A stretch of 64,000 nt of DNA from JAVJSD01 sp040219575 (GCA_040219575.1 JAVJSD010000116.1:62001-126000), one strand, 5' to 3'; shown: positions 10,413-20,038, counted from the first letter of the stretch. Made by a program: numbers and translations. The notes: generated from the sequence alone by a model not told the origin.

Positions 10413-12593
10413 ATGCCGCAAGAATCGCCGGAACTCTTCGATCTGGAGCAGGTGGTGGCGCGGATCGCCGAAATGCTCGGCGTCGGCGCCGGGCAAGTCC
10501 GTGCGGCGGTCGAGTTGCTCGACGCGGGCAACACCTTGCCGTTCATCGCCCGCTATCGCAAGGAGGCCACCAAGGCGCTCGACGAAACGGCTTTGCGGAC
10601 CATCGAGGACGAACTGGCGAGGGCCCGCGAACTGGCGGCACGGAAGACGACGATCCTGAATACGATCGAACAACAAGGGCAACTCACCGACGAATTGCGC
10701 GGCAAGATCATCGGCTGCGACGACAAGCAGACGCTGGAAGACCTCTACCTGCCGTACAAGCCGAAGCGAAGAACCCGCGCCACCGCCGCACGTGAACGCG
10801 GACTGCAACCGCTGGCCGATCTGCTGCTGGCGCAGCGGCGGCTGAACCGGCCCCGCGGCGATGTGCTGCGTCCGTTCGTCGATCCCGCCAAGGAGGTTCC
10901 CGACGAGGCCGCCGCCTTGCAGGGCGCTTGCGACATCGTGGTCGAGCAATGGTCGGAGGACGTGGATGCTCGCCGCTGGCTGGTGGAGCAGGCGCACGGC
11001 TATGGCCGCATCGCGTCGCAAGTCAAACGCGGCAAGAAGGAGGAAGCCCAGAAGTTCGAGATGTACCTCGACCATCGGGAGCCGGTGAAGCGTGTGCCGT
11101 CGCATCGTCTGCTGGCCATGTTGCGGGGCGAGGCCGAAGGCCTGCTGCGCGTTGGAATCGAACTCGACGACGAGTTCACCCTCCGCAAGCTCAAGCGGCA
11201 GTTCGTCCACAACCCGTCGTTTGAATTTCACCAGGAATTGCTCAGCGCGGTGGAAGACGGCTACACACGGTTGATGCTGCCGGCCGCCGAGTCGACGGTC
11301 ATGCAGCAGCTCAAGGAGAAGGCCGACGAGGAAGCGATCGGCGTATTCGGCAGCAATCTCCGCGAGTTGTTGCTCGCGCCGCCGGCGGGACCGCACGTGA
11401 CGATCGGCATCGATCCCGGCTTCCGCACTGGCTGCAAGGTGGCGGTGGTCGACGGCACCGGCAAGTTCCTCGATCACACGACGATCTACCCCACGCCGCC
11501 GCGCAGCGATGTGGAGGGCGCCTCGAAAAGGCTCCTGGAGTTGATCCGCCGCCATCAGGCCCGGCTGATCGCCATCGGCAACGGCACCGCCTCGCGCGAG
11601 ACCGACGCGTTCGTGAGCGACGTGCTGAAGGCGAACGACCTCGACGTCACCAAGGTGCTGGTCAGCGAATCGGGCGCGTCGATCTACTCGGCCAGCGAAC
11701 TCGCCGCGCGGGAGTATCCCGAGTTGGATCTGACGGTCCGCGGCGCCATCAGCATCGCCCATCGGCTGCAGGATCCGCTGGCGGAACTGGTGAAGATCGA
11801 TCCCAAGTCGATCGGCGTCGGCCAGTACCAGCACGACGTGAACCAGACGCTGCTCCGCAAGCGCCTCGACCGCGAGGTGGAGTCGTGCGTGAATTCGGTC
11901 GGCGTCGACGTCAACATGGCCAGCGCGCCGTTGCTCTCGCACGTGGCGGGCATCGGGCCCAAGTTGGCCGAGCGAATCGTCGAGCACCGCGACCAACATG
12001 GCCCCTTTCCCAGCCGCGAGGATCTCTGCCGCGTGCCCAAGCTCGGCAAGAAGGCCTACCAGCAGGCGGCCGGCTTCCTCCGCATTCGCGACGGCCGGCA
12101 ACCGCTCGACAACTCGGCCGTGCATCCCGAGAGCTACTATGTGGTGGAAAAAATGGCCGCGCGGCTCAATGCGGCCGCGCCCCAACTGGTGGGCAACGCC
12201 GCACTGGCGGCCAAGCTCGACGCCGCCGAGTTCGTCGACGAACGTGTGGGACTGCCCACCATCGCCGACATTCTCGCCGAACTCGCCAAACCGGGCCGCG
12301 ATCCCCGCCGAGAATTCCGCGCCGCGCGGTTCGCCGAAGGCGTCAACGAATTGGAGGACCTGCGCGAGGGGATGGTGCTGGAAGGCGTGATCACGAACGT
12401 CACCCACTTCGGCGCGTTCGTCGATCTGGGCGTGCACCAGGACGGCCTGATTCACATTTCTCAACTGGCCGATCAGTACGTCGAGAACCCGGCCGACGTG
12501 GTCTCGGTGGGCGACGTGGTGCGGGTCAAGGTGCTGGAAATCGACCTCCAGCGCCGCCGCATCGCCGTCTCGCGCAAACAGGTTGCGGGATGA
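10413..12593 (+). CDS. tex: Tex-family S1 RNA-binding protein
   Basis: The 726-residue protein has the Tex architecture: an N-terminal helical region with LPFIARYRKEATKALDE, a YqgF-like RNase H fold (GIDPGFRTGCKVAVVD near residue 330), tandem helix-hairpin-helix segments (LLSHVAGIGPKLAERI and VPKLGKKAYQQ) and a C-terminal S1 domain from about residue 650 (VTHFGAFVDLGVHQDGLIH). Tex binds nucleic acids and is linked to transcript processing and transcription-coupled functions. All domains are intact. The next gene has its own promoter. Confidence 0.95.
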   Translation: MPQESPELFDLEQVVARIAEMLGVGAGQVRAAVELLDAGNTLPFIARYRKEATKALDETALRTIEDELARARELAARKTTILNTIEQQGQLTDELRGKIIGCDDKQTLEDLYLPYKPKRRTRATAARERGLQPLADLLLAQRRLNRPRGDVLRPFVDPAKEVPDEAAALQGACDIVVEQWSEDVDARRWLVEQAHGYGRIASQVKRGKKEEAQKFEMYLDHREPVKRVPSHRLLAMLRGEAEGLLRVGIELDDEFTLRKLKRQFVHNPSFEFHQELLSAVEDGYTRLMLPAAESTVMQQLKEKADEEAIGVFGSNLRELLLAPPAGPHVTIGIDPGFRTGCKVAVVDGTGKFLDHTTIYPTPPRSDVEGASKRLLELIRRHQARLIAIGNGTASRETDAFVSDVLKANDLDVTKVLVSESGASIYSASELAAREYPELDLTVRGAISIAHRLQDPLAELVKIDPKSIGVGQYQHDVNQTLLRKRLDREVESCVNSVGVDVNMASAPLLSHVAGIGPKLAERIVEHRDQHGPFPSREDLCRVPKLGKKAYQQAAGFLRIRDGRQPLDNSAVHPESYYVVEKMAARLNAAAPQLVGNAALAAKLDAAEFVDERVGLPTIADILAELAKPGRDPRREFRAARFAEGVNELEDLREGMVLEGVITNVTHFGAFVDLGVHQDGLIHISQLADQYVENPADVVSVGDVVRVKVLEIDLQRRRIAVSRKQVAG

Positions 12594-12635
12594 GGTGCGC
12601 GACGTCAGGCGCGCTGCTCCAGGTCCCAAAATCAT

Positions 12636-12664
12636 TTGACGCTCTTGCAGCAGGCCTTTAGTAT
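12636..12664 (+). promoter_or_regulatory. Strong sigma-70-like promoter
   Basis: TTGACG (12636-12641) and TAGTAT (12659-12664) are separated by exactly 17 bases. It lies about 125 bases upstream of the start at 12790 and 43 bases after the tex stop, so the hydrolase-like gene is probably transcribed on its own with a long leader. Confidence 0.6.
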
Positions 12665-12789
12665 AGCAAGTGGCTGCAGATCGCCTCGCGGGACGCCCTG
12701 CGGCCTTCTCTCGCGACCGGTTTTCCCAATGTCTGCCGGGAAGAACGGCCGGCTCCGATAGTCCAAAACCTCTCGACGGTCCGAACGCC

Positions 12790-13749
12790 ATGATCCTTAA
12801 AAACTCGCCATCTTCCCTTCTTCGCCAACTGTCGCTGTCTTTCGTTCTACTTGCCGGCGCTGCGTTCAGCCTGCTGACGACCAGTTCGGTCGCGCTGGGA
12901 CAGAAGGAAGAAGAGGTCGAGATTCCGGCGCCCCAAACCGTGGTGCGGGAAGCGAGCGACGGGATGCTCATCAAGTGCGAGTATTACTACGGCTGCACCG
13001 ACGAGAAGAAGAAGAAACAGACCGTGCCGATCATCATCGTTCACGACGATGAAGAAGAAGGCAAAGTGTACGACGGCCTGGCCACGTTGCTGCAGCATCA
13101 AGGCCACGCGGTGATCGTGCCCGACCTGCGGGGCCACGGCGGCAGCACGACGACCCGCAGCGGACAAGGAGAGTTCACCCCGGAGGACTTCCGCCGCAAG
13201 ACGCGGTTGGCCGTGGCGGCGATGTTGAACGACCTGGAGGCCGCCAAGAGCTTTCTGATGGAAGAGAACAACAAGGGCGAGTTGAACATCGAACTGCTGA
13301 CGGTGATCGGCGTGGGCGACATGGGCTCGACCGTGGCGATCAATTGGGTCGCCTCCGACTGGAGTTGGCAGCAGTTTCCCGGACGCAAGCAAGGGCAGGA
13401 CGTGAAGTCGTTGATCCTGCTTTCGCCGGCGACCTCGTTCAAGGGCATCACCTCGCGATCGGCGCTGCAGCATGCCTTTCTGCAGAACAAGTATCCGATC
13501 AAGTCGTCGATCCTGATCATCGCCGGAAACCAGGACCGCGCCGAAGCGGGCCGCATCTTCAAGGCCCTCGAAAACAATCACGAAGTGAACGACTCGCTGT
13601 ACATGATCGACAAACCGACCAGTCTCAGCGGGTCGAAGCTGCTCAACCCGCGGTTGTCGCTGAAGGTTGACAACAACATCGTCAACTTCATTCGCCTCAA
13701 GATCGTCAACGAGGCGGACAACTTCCCCTGGCAAATGCGGGGACAGTGA
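12790..13749 (+). CDS. Exported alpha/beta-hydrolase-like protein with altered nucleophile
   Basis: The 319-residue protein has a signal peptide (residues 1-37, ending near SVALGQ). The fold is recognisable from VPIIIVHDDEEEG, VIVPDLRGHGGS (residues 113-124) and a later SILIIAGNQDRA strand with the acid-turn position. At the nucleophile elbow the usual G-x-S-x-G reads IGVGDMGST, so the Ser is replaced, with an Asp near residue 176. An Asp nucleophile is known in haloalkane dehalogenases and epoxide hydrolases, but no other feature of those is seen; the protein may be non-catalytic. It is probably monocistronic behind the 12636 promoter. Confidence 0.8.
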   Translation: MILKNSPSSLLRQLSLSFVLLAGAAFSLLTTSSVALGQKEEEVEIPAPQTVVREASDGMLIKCEYYYGCTDEKKKKQTVPIIIVHDDEEEGKVYDGLATLLQHQGHAVIVPDLRGHGGSTTTRSGQGEFTPEDFRRKTRLAVAAMLNDLEAAKSFLMEENNKGELNIELLTVIGVGDMGSTVAINWVASDWSWQQFPGRKQGQDVKSLILLSPATSFKGITSRSALQHAFLQNKYPIKSSILIIAGNQDRAEAGRIFKALENNHEVNDSLYMIDKPTSLSGSKLLNPRLSLKVDNNIVNFIRLKIVNEADNFPWQMRGQ

Positions 13750-13923
13750 GCCGCCGTCGCGCGGCGACGTGTGTAGCGCAACGACGTGTGCAGCGCAACG
13801 AAGGACGCTGCCGCCAACTGCGCGGGGACAGGCGCTGTTTTCACGCGTTTCCCAGCGTTTCCTAACGGTCGCGTGATGTGTGTCTACTCGGAGGTATTAC
13901 CCGAGACACTTACTCCGAGATAC

Positions 13924-14709
13924 TTACTCCGAGACTTGCGCCAAACCTACCGTGAACGGCGTCCACATGCCGGTTTGAACACCGCACTTCTTCAAACACG
14001 CGCCCGTCCAGTTGTTGCCCGTGTTGAGAAAGTAAAAGACGCCATGGGCGGCGAAAAACACATCGGATGAATCCCGTGAGGCGATTTGCCGCGGTTTGCG
14101 GTCGGCGCCGACATCGAACGAATTCATGATCTGCTGCGAAAGATCGCCGTACTGCCGGTTGTCGAGCAGGACCCGGCGGAAACCGGGCCGGGCTTCGGGA
14201 CGTTCGCAGCGTTGGACATGCATGACCGCTTCGCTGGGCACAAACGCCGCACGCAGCGCCGTCGAGCATTGCGTGTCGTTCCAGGTGGGCGTGTTCAGGG
14301 CGAAATCGCGATCTTCCCAGCTGAACGCCAAGTAGCTCTTCTCGTCGCCGACATAGCTCTTCTCGTCGCCGACATTCTCAAACGTCCCTTGCGGGAAATG
14401 CCGATTCCAATCGATCATCTTCGTGCGCACGGGCAGGAGGATCTTCGATTGCAGGTGGTCGGTGTAGACGAAAACCTCCGTGCCGCCAGGAGCATTTTGG
14501 AACTGCGTATTGACGGGCGACAGGCCTACCAAACAGGCGGCCCCGAAGAATGCCGCCACAAGGGCCAAGCACCGCGCGGCGCGGCGAAGCAGGGCCCGCG
14601 CACGGTGACGGGACGAGGTCAAATCGATGGGGAGGGGCTCTGCGGCTGTTTGAGAACGCGACCCGTTGGTGGTGGCCATCAGACTCGTCTCATGAACGGC
14701 ATTTGCCAT
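13924..14709 (-). CDS. DUF2459 (TIGR02117-type) membrane-anchored protein
   Basis: The 261-residue protein has one hydrophobic segment near residues 45-65 (LALVAAFFGAACLVGL). The family is recognised by FVYTDHLQSKILLPV, the YLAFSWEDRDF segment, the central SEAVMHVQRCERPE and the C-terminal NTGNNWTGACLKKCGVQTG followed by WTPF. Its function is unknown; some relatives lie near urease genes, but none are here. An in-frame tandem duplication doubles the VGDEKSY heptapeptide around residues 113-127. The ATG at 14709 follows AGGA. Confidence 0.8.
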   Translation of the reverse strand: MANAVHETSLMATTNGSRSQTAAEPLPIDLTSSRHRARALLRRAARCLALVAAFFGAACLVGLSPVNTQFQNAPGGTEVFVYTDHLQSKILLPVRTKMIDWNRHFPQGTFENVGDEKSYVGDEKSYLAFSWEDRDFALNTPTWNDTQCSTALRAAFVPSEAVMHVQRCERPEARPGFRRVLLDNRQYGDLSQQIMNSFDVGADRKPRQIASRDSSDVFFAAHGVFYFLNTGNNWTGACLKKCGVQTGMWTPFTVGLAQVSE

Positions 14710-15183
14710 CGAGGGATCCTTTTCCGATGAACGGCCAGGCGCAAGCCGGCAAAGCAGCCGCTTCGCCGCGGACGTTGCGTGGGAGAGAGAAGCCGCAACG
14801 ACGAATCGGGCGAAATCTGCAGATTGACAGGCGAACGCTATATTCGAAAAGAACCGAACGTACGGAGAGGCGAACCGCCGACCCCCGCATGATGCGGCGG
14901 CGATTCAAACACATCCATCAACACACCGCGACGCAGAACGACCTGCGACACGGGCCAGATGACGTGCGAAACTCTACCGAACCTCTTGCCTGTTCCAAGG
15001 TCTCGGTGAGTGGGCGGCCGGCAGGATAAGTCGCCGGCACGTCTGCACGATGGCAGTCTCAGCCAGCAGCAGCTTACAACACGATGAGGGTCCGCGAAAG
15101 AGACTTTTTTTGAAATTTTTTGGGTTAGCGCCGGAATCGCACGCGGCGCCGATTTTCGCCACCGTTCTTCGTCCGGGAGGGGG
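14710..15183. other. Intergenic region, no gene recognised
   Basis: This 474-base stretch between two minus-strand genes has short open frames without protein character. It contains a GCCGGC-N10-GCCGGC inverted repeat near 15017-15040 and two T-runs at about 15104-15120 on the plus strand. Nothing else is supported. Confidence 0.5.
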
Positions 15184-15387
15184 CTAAAGACTGCTGGCGA
15201 TCATGACCCCCAAGGCGCCCAGCATCACGCCGCCGATGACGATCAGCAGCAACAGACCCGTCACGGCTTTCCAGGCTTTGGAGTCCTCGGCGCTGAGGGC
15301 GGCGAGTTCCTCTTTGGTCATCCCGTACGACTCCGGATGCGCCGTCACGTCGGACTCGCCATCGTGCGGGGGAGTAGATTCGGCCAT
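15184..15387 (-). CDS. Small single-pass membrane protein
   Basis: The 67-residue protein has a polar acidic N-terminus (MAESTPPHDGESD) and one C-terminal transmembrane helix (VTGLLLLIVIGGVMLGALGV). The MTKEELAALSAEDSKAWKAV segment before the helix looks like a short amphipathic helix. An upstream in-frame start at 15441 would add 18 residues but has no ribosome-binding site. I do not recognise the family. Confidence 0.6.
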   Translation of the reverse strand: MAESTPPHDGESDVTAHPESYGMTKEELAALSAEDSKAWKAVTGLLLLIVIGGVMLGALGVMIASSL

Positions 15388-15746
15388 TTCTCGACTTTCA
15401 AGTACGTTTTGTGGGAGTGAAGTGGGAGTGAATGGGACCATTGTGAAAGGTCGCTGGCACTCTGGGAAGCATACACCAGGTCGCCGACCGTCCAGTTCAC
15501 CGGCGGCGCGAATTCGCCCGCAAATTCACCTTCACCCGCCGGTCGGGCAGCCGCCCGTGATTATCGAGCTTTCGTCGCTGCAGTTCCAGCCCGCTCGGCG
15601 CAACACCGCTCGGCGCCCCGCCAGAGTCGGCTCTCGAACTTTTTTCGTCTCCAGGCGCACCAACCCTCAGCCCATTGCCCCACCTTCCTGTCGTCGCGGT
15701 GTGCGTGTCATCGACGGCGCGCTCGACGACGCTCGGATCCACCGCC
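15388..15746. other. Divergent intergenic region
   Basis: It separates the small membrane protein gene and the subtilase gene. Presumed promoters for both lie here, but no clear -35/-10 pair, operator or RNA was found. Confidence 0.4.
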
Positions 15747-17417
15747 ATGCCACGCGCCATGCCACGCCTGCCCCACGTCGTGATTTCCCTGTTCGCGTTG
15801 TTCATCTTGGTGCTTGCTCCAGGGCCGCTGCCCCAGGCGGCGGAGGAGGACTCGCCGAGCGAAACGTCGAACACCGATCCGCAGCCGGCGAAACTCGATG
15901 AAGGCCTCGACGGCGACGACACGCGGTACGCCGTCTTCTTGCGAATGGAGGATCAACTGTTCCGCCACGGAGGCGACTACGAGGCCTTCTGCCAAAAGCA
16001 CGAGACCACGCCGCGCACCTTGTTGCGAAGGCAGGTGACACGGCAACTGCGGGAGAAAAGTAATGCCTCGTGGGAGAAGGTTCGCGAGAAGGTCGCCTCG
16101 CTGCAGGCCGACGGCCGCCTCGAGGATCTTCAGCGGTATTGGATTGTCAATGGATTCGCCTGCCAGGCGACAGGGGCCGCCTGCCGTGATTTGGCCGCGC
16201 TCGACGAGGTGTCGTTCGTGTACCGTCAACGTCTGCCGCAGATCCCGTTGCAGGCGCGGCCGGTTCCCTTACAAGCGGCGCCCAGTGAGGCGCGCGTGAA
16301 GGCCTTCCGCAACGTCGCCGAACAGTGGAGCGACGACAGCGACCAGCCGTTCTCGACCGAGGGATTCGAGATTCCCTGGAACGTGAAGCGGATCAAGGCC
16401 GATCAGGCCTGGAGCGAGGAAGGGGTCACGGGCAAGGGCGTCGTGGTGGCCCTCTGCGATACGGGCCTGATGCTGACGCCGTCGCTGACCGCGGCGCTGT
16501 GGAAGAATCCCAACGAGCAACTCAACGGAAAGGACGACGATGGCAACGGCTACGTCGACGACCTGTTCGGGTACGACTTCGGCGCTCAAAACGCCTACTG
16601 CCTCGAGGACGGTCCACAGGTCACGCACGGCAGCATGTGTGGAGGAATCGTCGCCGGCCGGCCGCTGAACAAGGAGAAGTTGCTGACCGGAATCGCACCG
16701 CGCAGCCGACTGATGATGCTCCGCGGCATGGGCCACCTGAAAGCCTACGAGTACGCGCTCGCCGAGGGCGCCGACGTGATGTCGATGAGTTACATGTTTC
16801 CTGGCGTGCCGCTGGGCAACTACCGCGGCGTCTACCGACTGGCCCACGAGCACCTCGCCGCGGGCGGAGTCGTATCGGTGGGAGGCGCCGGCAACTTCGC
16901 CGCCGGACCCCGCGCGCAACCGAAAGGGAAGCAGATCGCGCTGCCAAAGGACATTCCCTGCGTCATCGCCGCGGCGGGAATCGTGGAAGACGGCTCGAAG
17001 CCCGCGGCCAGCAGCGAGGGCCCTTGCTACTGGGAAGGCGTGAAGTTTTACGACGACTACCCGCGCACCGCCCCGCTGCAGAAGCCCGACGTCACCGGCT
17101 GTTTCGGCGGCTATCCCGTGTGGGGTCGTCCGGCGATCGCCCGCCGGGTCGGCGCCTGGAAGCTGGTGAGCGACGAGGGCGACGGCAGCGGGCTGGTGGT
17201 GGGGCCGCAGGGCAACTCGTTTTCGGGCCCCCACGCCGCCGGGGCGGCGGCCCTGATGCTGTCGGCCGATCCCGACCTTAACCCATGGCAGGTCAAGCGG
17301 TTGCTGCAATCGACCTGCACCGATCTCGGCGCCGAGGGCCACGACACGGTGTACGGCGCGGGGCTGATCGACGCGGCGGCCGCGGTAAGGGCGGTCAAGG
17401 CGCGCGTCGCCAAATAG
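15747..17417 (+). CDS. Exported subtilisin-family (S8) serine peptidase
   Basis: The protein is 556 residues, or 552 from the second ATG at 15759. The signal peptide spans roughly residues 8-36 (VVISLFALFILVLAPG). A region of about 190 residues precedes the catalytic domain. The triad is intact: Asp near 237 (VALCDTGL), His near 293 (THGSMCGG) and Ser near 491 (GNSFSGPHAAGAAAL). A canonical GTSMA-type motif is replaced by GNSFSGP. The C-terminal QVKRLLQSTCTDLG and YGAGLIDAAAAV segments are typical of the family end, with no extra domains. Confidence 0.92.
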   Translation: MPRAMPRLPHVVISLFALFILVLAPGPLPQAAEEDSPSETSNTDPQPAKLDEGLDGDDTRYAVFLRMEDQLFRHGGDYEAFCQKHETTPRTLLRRQVTRQLREKSNASWEKVREKVASLQADGRLEDLQRYWIVNGFACQATGAACRDLAALDEVSFVYRQRLPQIPLQARPVPLQAAPSEARVKAFRNVAEQWSDDSDQPFSTEGFEIPWNVKRIKADQAWSEEGVTGKGVVVALCDTGLMLTPSLTAALWKNPNEQLNGKDDDGNGYVDDLFGYDFGAQNAYCLEDGPQVTHGSMCGGIVAGRPLNKEKLLTGIAPRSRLMMLRGMGHLKAYEYALAEGADVMSMSYMFPGVPLGNYRGVYRLAHEHLAAGGVVSVGGAGNFAAGPRAQPKGKQIALPKDIPCVIAAAGIVEDGSKPAASSEGPCYWEGVKFYDDYPRTAPLQKPDVTGCFGGYPVWGRPAIARRVGAWKLVSDEGDGSGLVVGPQGNSFSGPHAAGAAALMLSADPDLNPWQVKRLLQSTCTDLGAEGHDTVYGAGLIDAAAAVRAVKARVAK

Positions 17418-17582
17418 AGGTTGCCCCCCTATCGGCAGCTCGCTAAACTCCCGCCCCCCAACGGTTTTGGCGATTGTGGGAATACGGGCCGCGGGTCGGG
17501 GCGAAGTCTTGAATCGGAAGGTCGGGCATCTAGAATGGACCTAGGCACCCGGCCTTCGCAAACCCTTGTCAGCAGGTGGTCT

Positions 17583-17933
17583 ATGCGAAGGGCGATGTGG
17601 TTGATTGTGTTGGGTGGAGTCCTGGTGACATCGGTTGCGGGTGTTTTGTTTGAGCAAAGCACCTCGATCGCCCAAGTCCCCTCGGCCGGCGCCGAACAGC
17701 ACATGCCTCGCGGAGAACTGATCGCCCTGTCGCACGACCTCGGTGAAGGTCGGCAGCAGGTGACGGTGATTGATCCGAAGATGCGTGTGATGGCGGTGTA
17801 TCACGTCGATCCGACTTCGGGCGAGATCACGCTGAAGAGCGTGCGCAACATTCACTGGGATCTGCAGATGGAGGAGTTCAACGGCGTCAACCCGTCGCCG
17901 CGCGACATTCGCGCCTTGCTTGAACAACGATAA
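17583..17933 (+). CDS. Small secreted or membrane-anchored protein
   Basis: The 116-residue protein has an N-terminal hydrophobic segment (WLIVLGGVLVTSVAGVLF) serving as signal or anchor. The body reads as a small beta domain (GRQQVTVIDPKMRVMAVYHVD, then GEITLKSVRNIHWDLQMEEFNG). Similar planctomycete proteins with a VIDP-x-VYHVD-G-I-x-LKSVRNI pattern exist, but no function is known to me. The ATG at 17583 was chosen for AGGTGGT just upstream; the frame stays open to 17421. Confidence 0.75.
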   Translation: MRRAMWLIVLGGVLVTSVAGVLFEQSTSIAQVPSAGAEQHMPRGELIALSHDLGEGRQQVTVIDPKMRVMAVYHVDPTSGEITLKSVRNIHWDLQMEEFNGVNPSPRDIRALLEQR

Positions 17934-18034
17934 CCTTCGCGGCAAGTCTTCGGCCAGGAAACGCCGGCGACCGGGACGCGGAGGGAGACAGCGTCTCGTC
18001 CGATCCCGCGTTCGTCCTGGAGTGTGAACACAAT

Positions 18035-19444
18035 ATGGCCGGCAAATTGATTCCCCTCAGCGAAGCAGCCGAAATGATCGGCGTCAGCGCCGACGAATTG
18101 ACCGAAATGCGCTCGCGAGGCGAGATTCACGGTTACCGCGACGGATCGAGTTGGAAGTTCAAGGAATCGGAACTGGAGCGTGTGAAGGACGAACTGGGTG
18201 TCAGCGGCGTTAGCGGGGGAGGCGCGGCGGACGCGGGCGACGACGACCTTCTCGACCTGGACGACATCACGCTCGACGGCGAATCGGATCCCCTCGACGG
18301 CTCTTCAATCCTGGTGAGCGAGGAGACGCTCGGCAAGTCGAGCAGCACCAGCGGAATCATCGGCGGCGACGAGGGCTCGGCGGGCGACAGCGATATTCAG
18401 TTGGCGTCTGGACTCGAGGGCGGCAGCGATCTGAAGCTGGCCGGCAGCGACATTGGACTCTCCGAGGGAGACAGCGACGTCTCGCTGGCCGCCGACGCGC
18501 AGGGGAGCGACGTCAAACTGGTGGCCGGCGATTCCGACATCATGGAGGACGACGCCGATTTCGTCACCGATTCCGATGTGTTGGCCGACTCGGGCGAGCA
18601 GGAATTGAGCACCTCCGATACGGGCAGGTTGAGCGACGCCGATCTCGCCGACGACGCCATCGAACTCGCCACCGGCGACTCGCTGGCCCTGGGGGACGAC
18701 GATCTGGTGCTGGATGAAGGTTCGCACGCCAGCGCGCTCGATCTGGATCTCGACGACGATGACGAAGACGACCTGGTTCTCAGCGGCAGCGGCATCGGCA
18801 GCGATGTCACGCTCAGCGCCGGCGATAGCGGCATTGGATTGGCCAATCCAAGCGAGAGCGGGCTCGATCTGGCGGGCGACGTCGCACTCGACCTGGGCGG
18901 CTCGGCCGTCGAATCGCTGGAATTGCCCGAGGACGAAGATGACGACGACGTAATCGCGTTGGAAGAGGAAGCGGATCCGGATGCGGCCACGCAACTCAAG
19001 GCCGACGACAACTTCCTGCTGACGCCGGTCGAGGACGACGACGAGGAAGACGAGAGCGGATCGCAGGTCATCGCCCTGGAGGACTCCGAGCAGTACGACG
19101 CGGACGCCGCCACGATGCTCGGCGCCGGCGACCAGCCGCTGGTCGCGGACGCCGACTCCGACATGTTCGGTCAACAACTGGCCGCCTACAACCAGCCGGG
19201 CGAAGGTGCGGCGCAGCCGATGGCCGCCCAGATGCCGATGCCCATGCATCCGCAGATGCCGGCCATGCCCGAGGCCGGGTACTCCATCTGGAACGTGTTG
19301 GCCCTGTTCTTCGCCATGATGTTCCTGCTGTTCGGCGGACTGCTGATGTTCGATCTGGTCAACAACATGTGGGAGTCGCAGGGCGTCGGCGAGGGTTCGA
19401 CCTGGATTATGGATATGGTCGTGGAAGGGTTTGGGCTGAATTAG
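18035..19444 (+). CDS. Acidic protein with N-terminal HTH and C-terminal membrane anchor
   Basis: The 469-residue protein starts with an excisionase/MerR-type helix-turn-helix (residues 4-52: IPLSEAAEMIGVSADELTEM, then SSWKFKESELERV). About 350 residues rich in Asp, Ser, Gly and Leu follow, with repeated motifs such as SDVSLA, SDIQLA and GDSDI. After a Gln/Pro/Met-rich linker comes one strongly hydrophobic segment (NVLALFFAMMFLLFGGLLMF) near residues 423-445. A DNA-binding-type head tethered to the membrane by a very acidic linker is unusual. The head may bind DNA or a protein partner. No clear ribosome-binding site is at normal spacing (GGAG lies about 15 bases upstream). Confidence 0.8.
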   Translation: MAGKLIPLSEAAEMIGVSADELTEMRSRGEIHGYRDGSSWKFKESELERVKDELGVSGVSGGGAADAGDDDLLDLDDITLDGESDPLDGSSILVSEETLGKSSSTSGIIGGDEGSAGDSDIQLASGLEGGSDLKLAGSDIGLSEGDSDVSLAADAQGSDVKLVAGDSDIMEDDADFVTDSDVLADSGEQELSTSDTGRLSDADLADDAIELATGDSLALGDDDLVLDEGSHASALDLDLDDDDEDDLVLSGSGIGSDVTLSAGDSGIGLANPSESGLDLAGDVALDLGGSAVESLELPEDEDDDDVIALEEEADPDAATQLKADDNFLLTPVEDDDEEDESGSQVIALEDSEQYDADAATMLGAGDQPLVADADSDMFGQQLAAYNQPGEGAAQPMAAQMPMPMHPQMPAMPEAGYSIWNVLALFFAMMFLLFGGLLMFDLVNNMWESQGVGEGSTWIMDMVVEGFGLN

Positions 19445-19521
19445 CACCGTGGTGCGATCGCCTGTGCCGCGATACACCCGCAAATCAACAGAGTCTCAAC
19501 TGGTTCGAAAGGAATCGAATC

Positions 19522-19887
19522 ATGGATGCTACCTTAAGCCGCCGAGCCGTCTGTTGCCTGGCCGCGCTCGTCATGCTGCTTCCCGGCGCTGGATGTTCGC
19601 TGATGCCGGGCGCCAAGCTCGCGGCCTGCCGCGCGGAAAAGGAGCAACTCCTGGCCCGCATCCAGCAAGACCAGGATCGGTTGGCCGCCGCGGAAGCGCG
19701 GGAGCGCACGGCGATCCAGCGACTCGCCCAGGCCGAGAAGAGCTTGGCGCTGTTGCACGACGGCCGGCTCGACATCGAGCGTCTCGCCAGTCGCCCGGTC
19801 GAAGCCGCGCGGCAAAGCGATGCGCCCATCGCCCCCGCTGATCAGAACGGCGCCGGGGATTCCGGCTGGGAGCCGCGCCAGCCGTAG
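19522..19887 (+). CDS. Lipoprotein with coiled-coil segment
   Basis: The 121-residue protein has a lipoprotein signal peptide with lipobox LLPGAGC (Cys25). Residues 35-85 are a heptad-rich amphipathic helix (EKEQLLARIQQDQDRLAAAE onward). The C-terminus is polar and probably disordered. AAAGGA precedes the ATG. The function is unknown. Confidence 0.75.
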   Translation: MDATLSRRAVCCLAALVMLLPGAGCSLMPGAKLAACRAEKEQLLARIQQDQDRLAAAEARERTAIQRLAQAEKSLALLHDGRLDIERLASRPVEAARQSDAPIAPADQNGAGDSGWEPRQP

Positions 19888-20038
19888 GCCGCCCGTTGTC
19901 GGCGATTGGCCGCTGCGTCATACTGACTCGGGCTGCCTCTCCATCTCGTCCGGCGAACGCTCCCGCATCCTCGCCGGCGCAACGTTCCGCACTCCGCCCC
20001 GGCCGCAACCGCCGGGAGTCGAGTATCGAGCAACACGC

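Noticed and set aside
10395..12974. An 859-codon open frame on the minus strand
   Set aside because: It is the shadow of tex, which has all its domains on the plus strand.
15100..15124. Rho-independent terminator with T-runs
   Set aside because: No GC-rich stem of useful length comes just before the T-runs and no plus-strand gene ends there.
14974..15162. A 62-codon minus-strand open frame in a long gap
   Set aside because: It needs a GTG start without a ribosome-binding site, and the composition is not protein-like.
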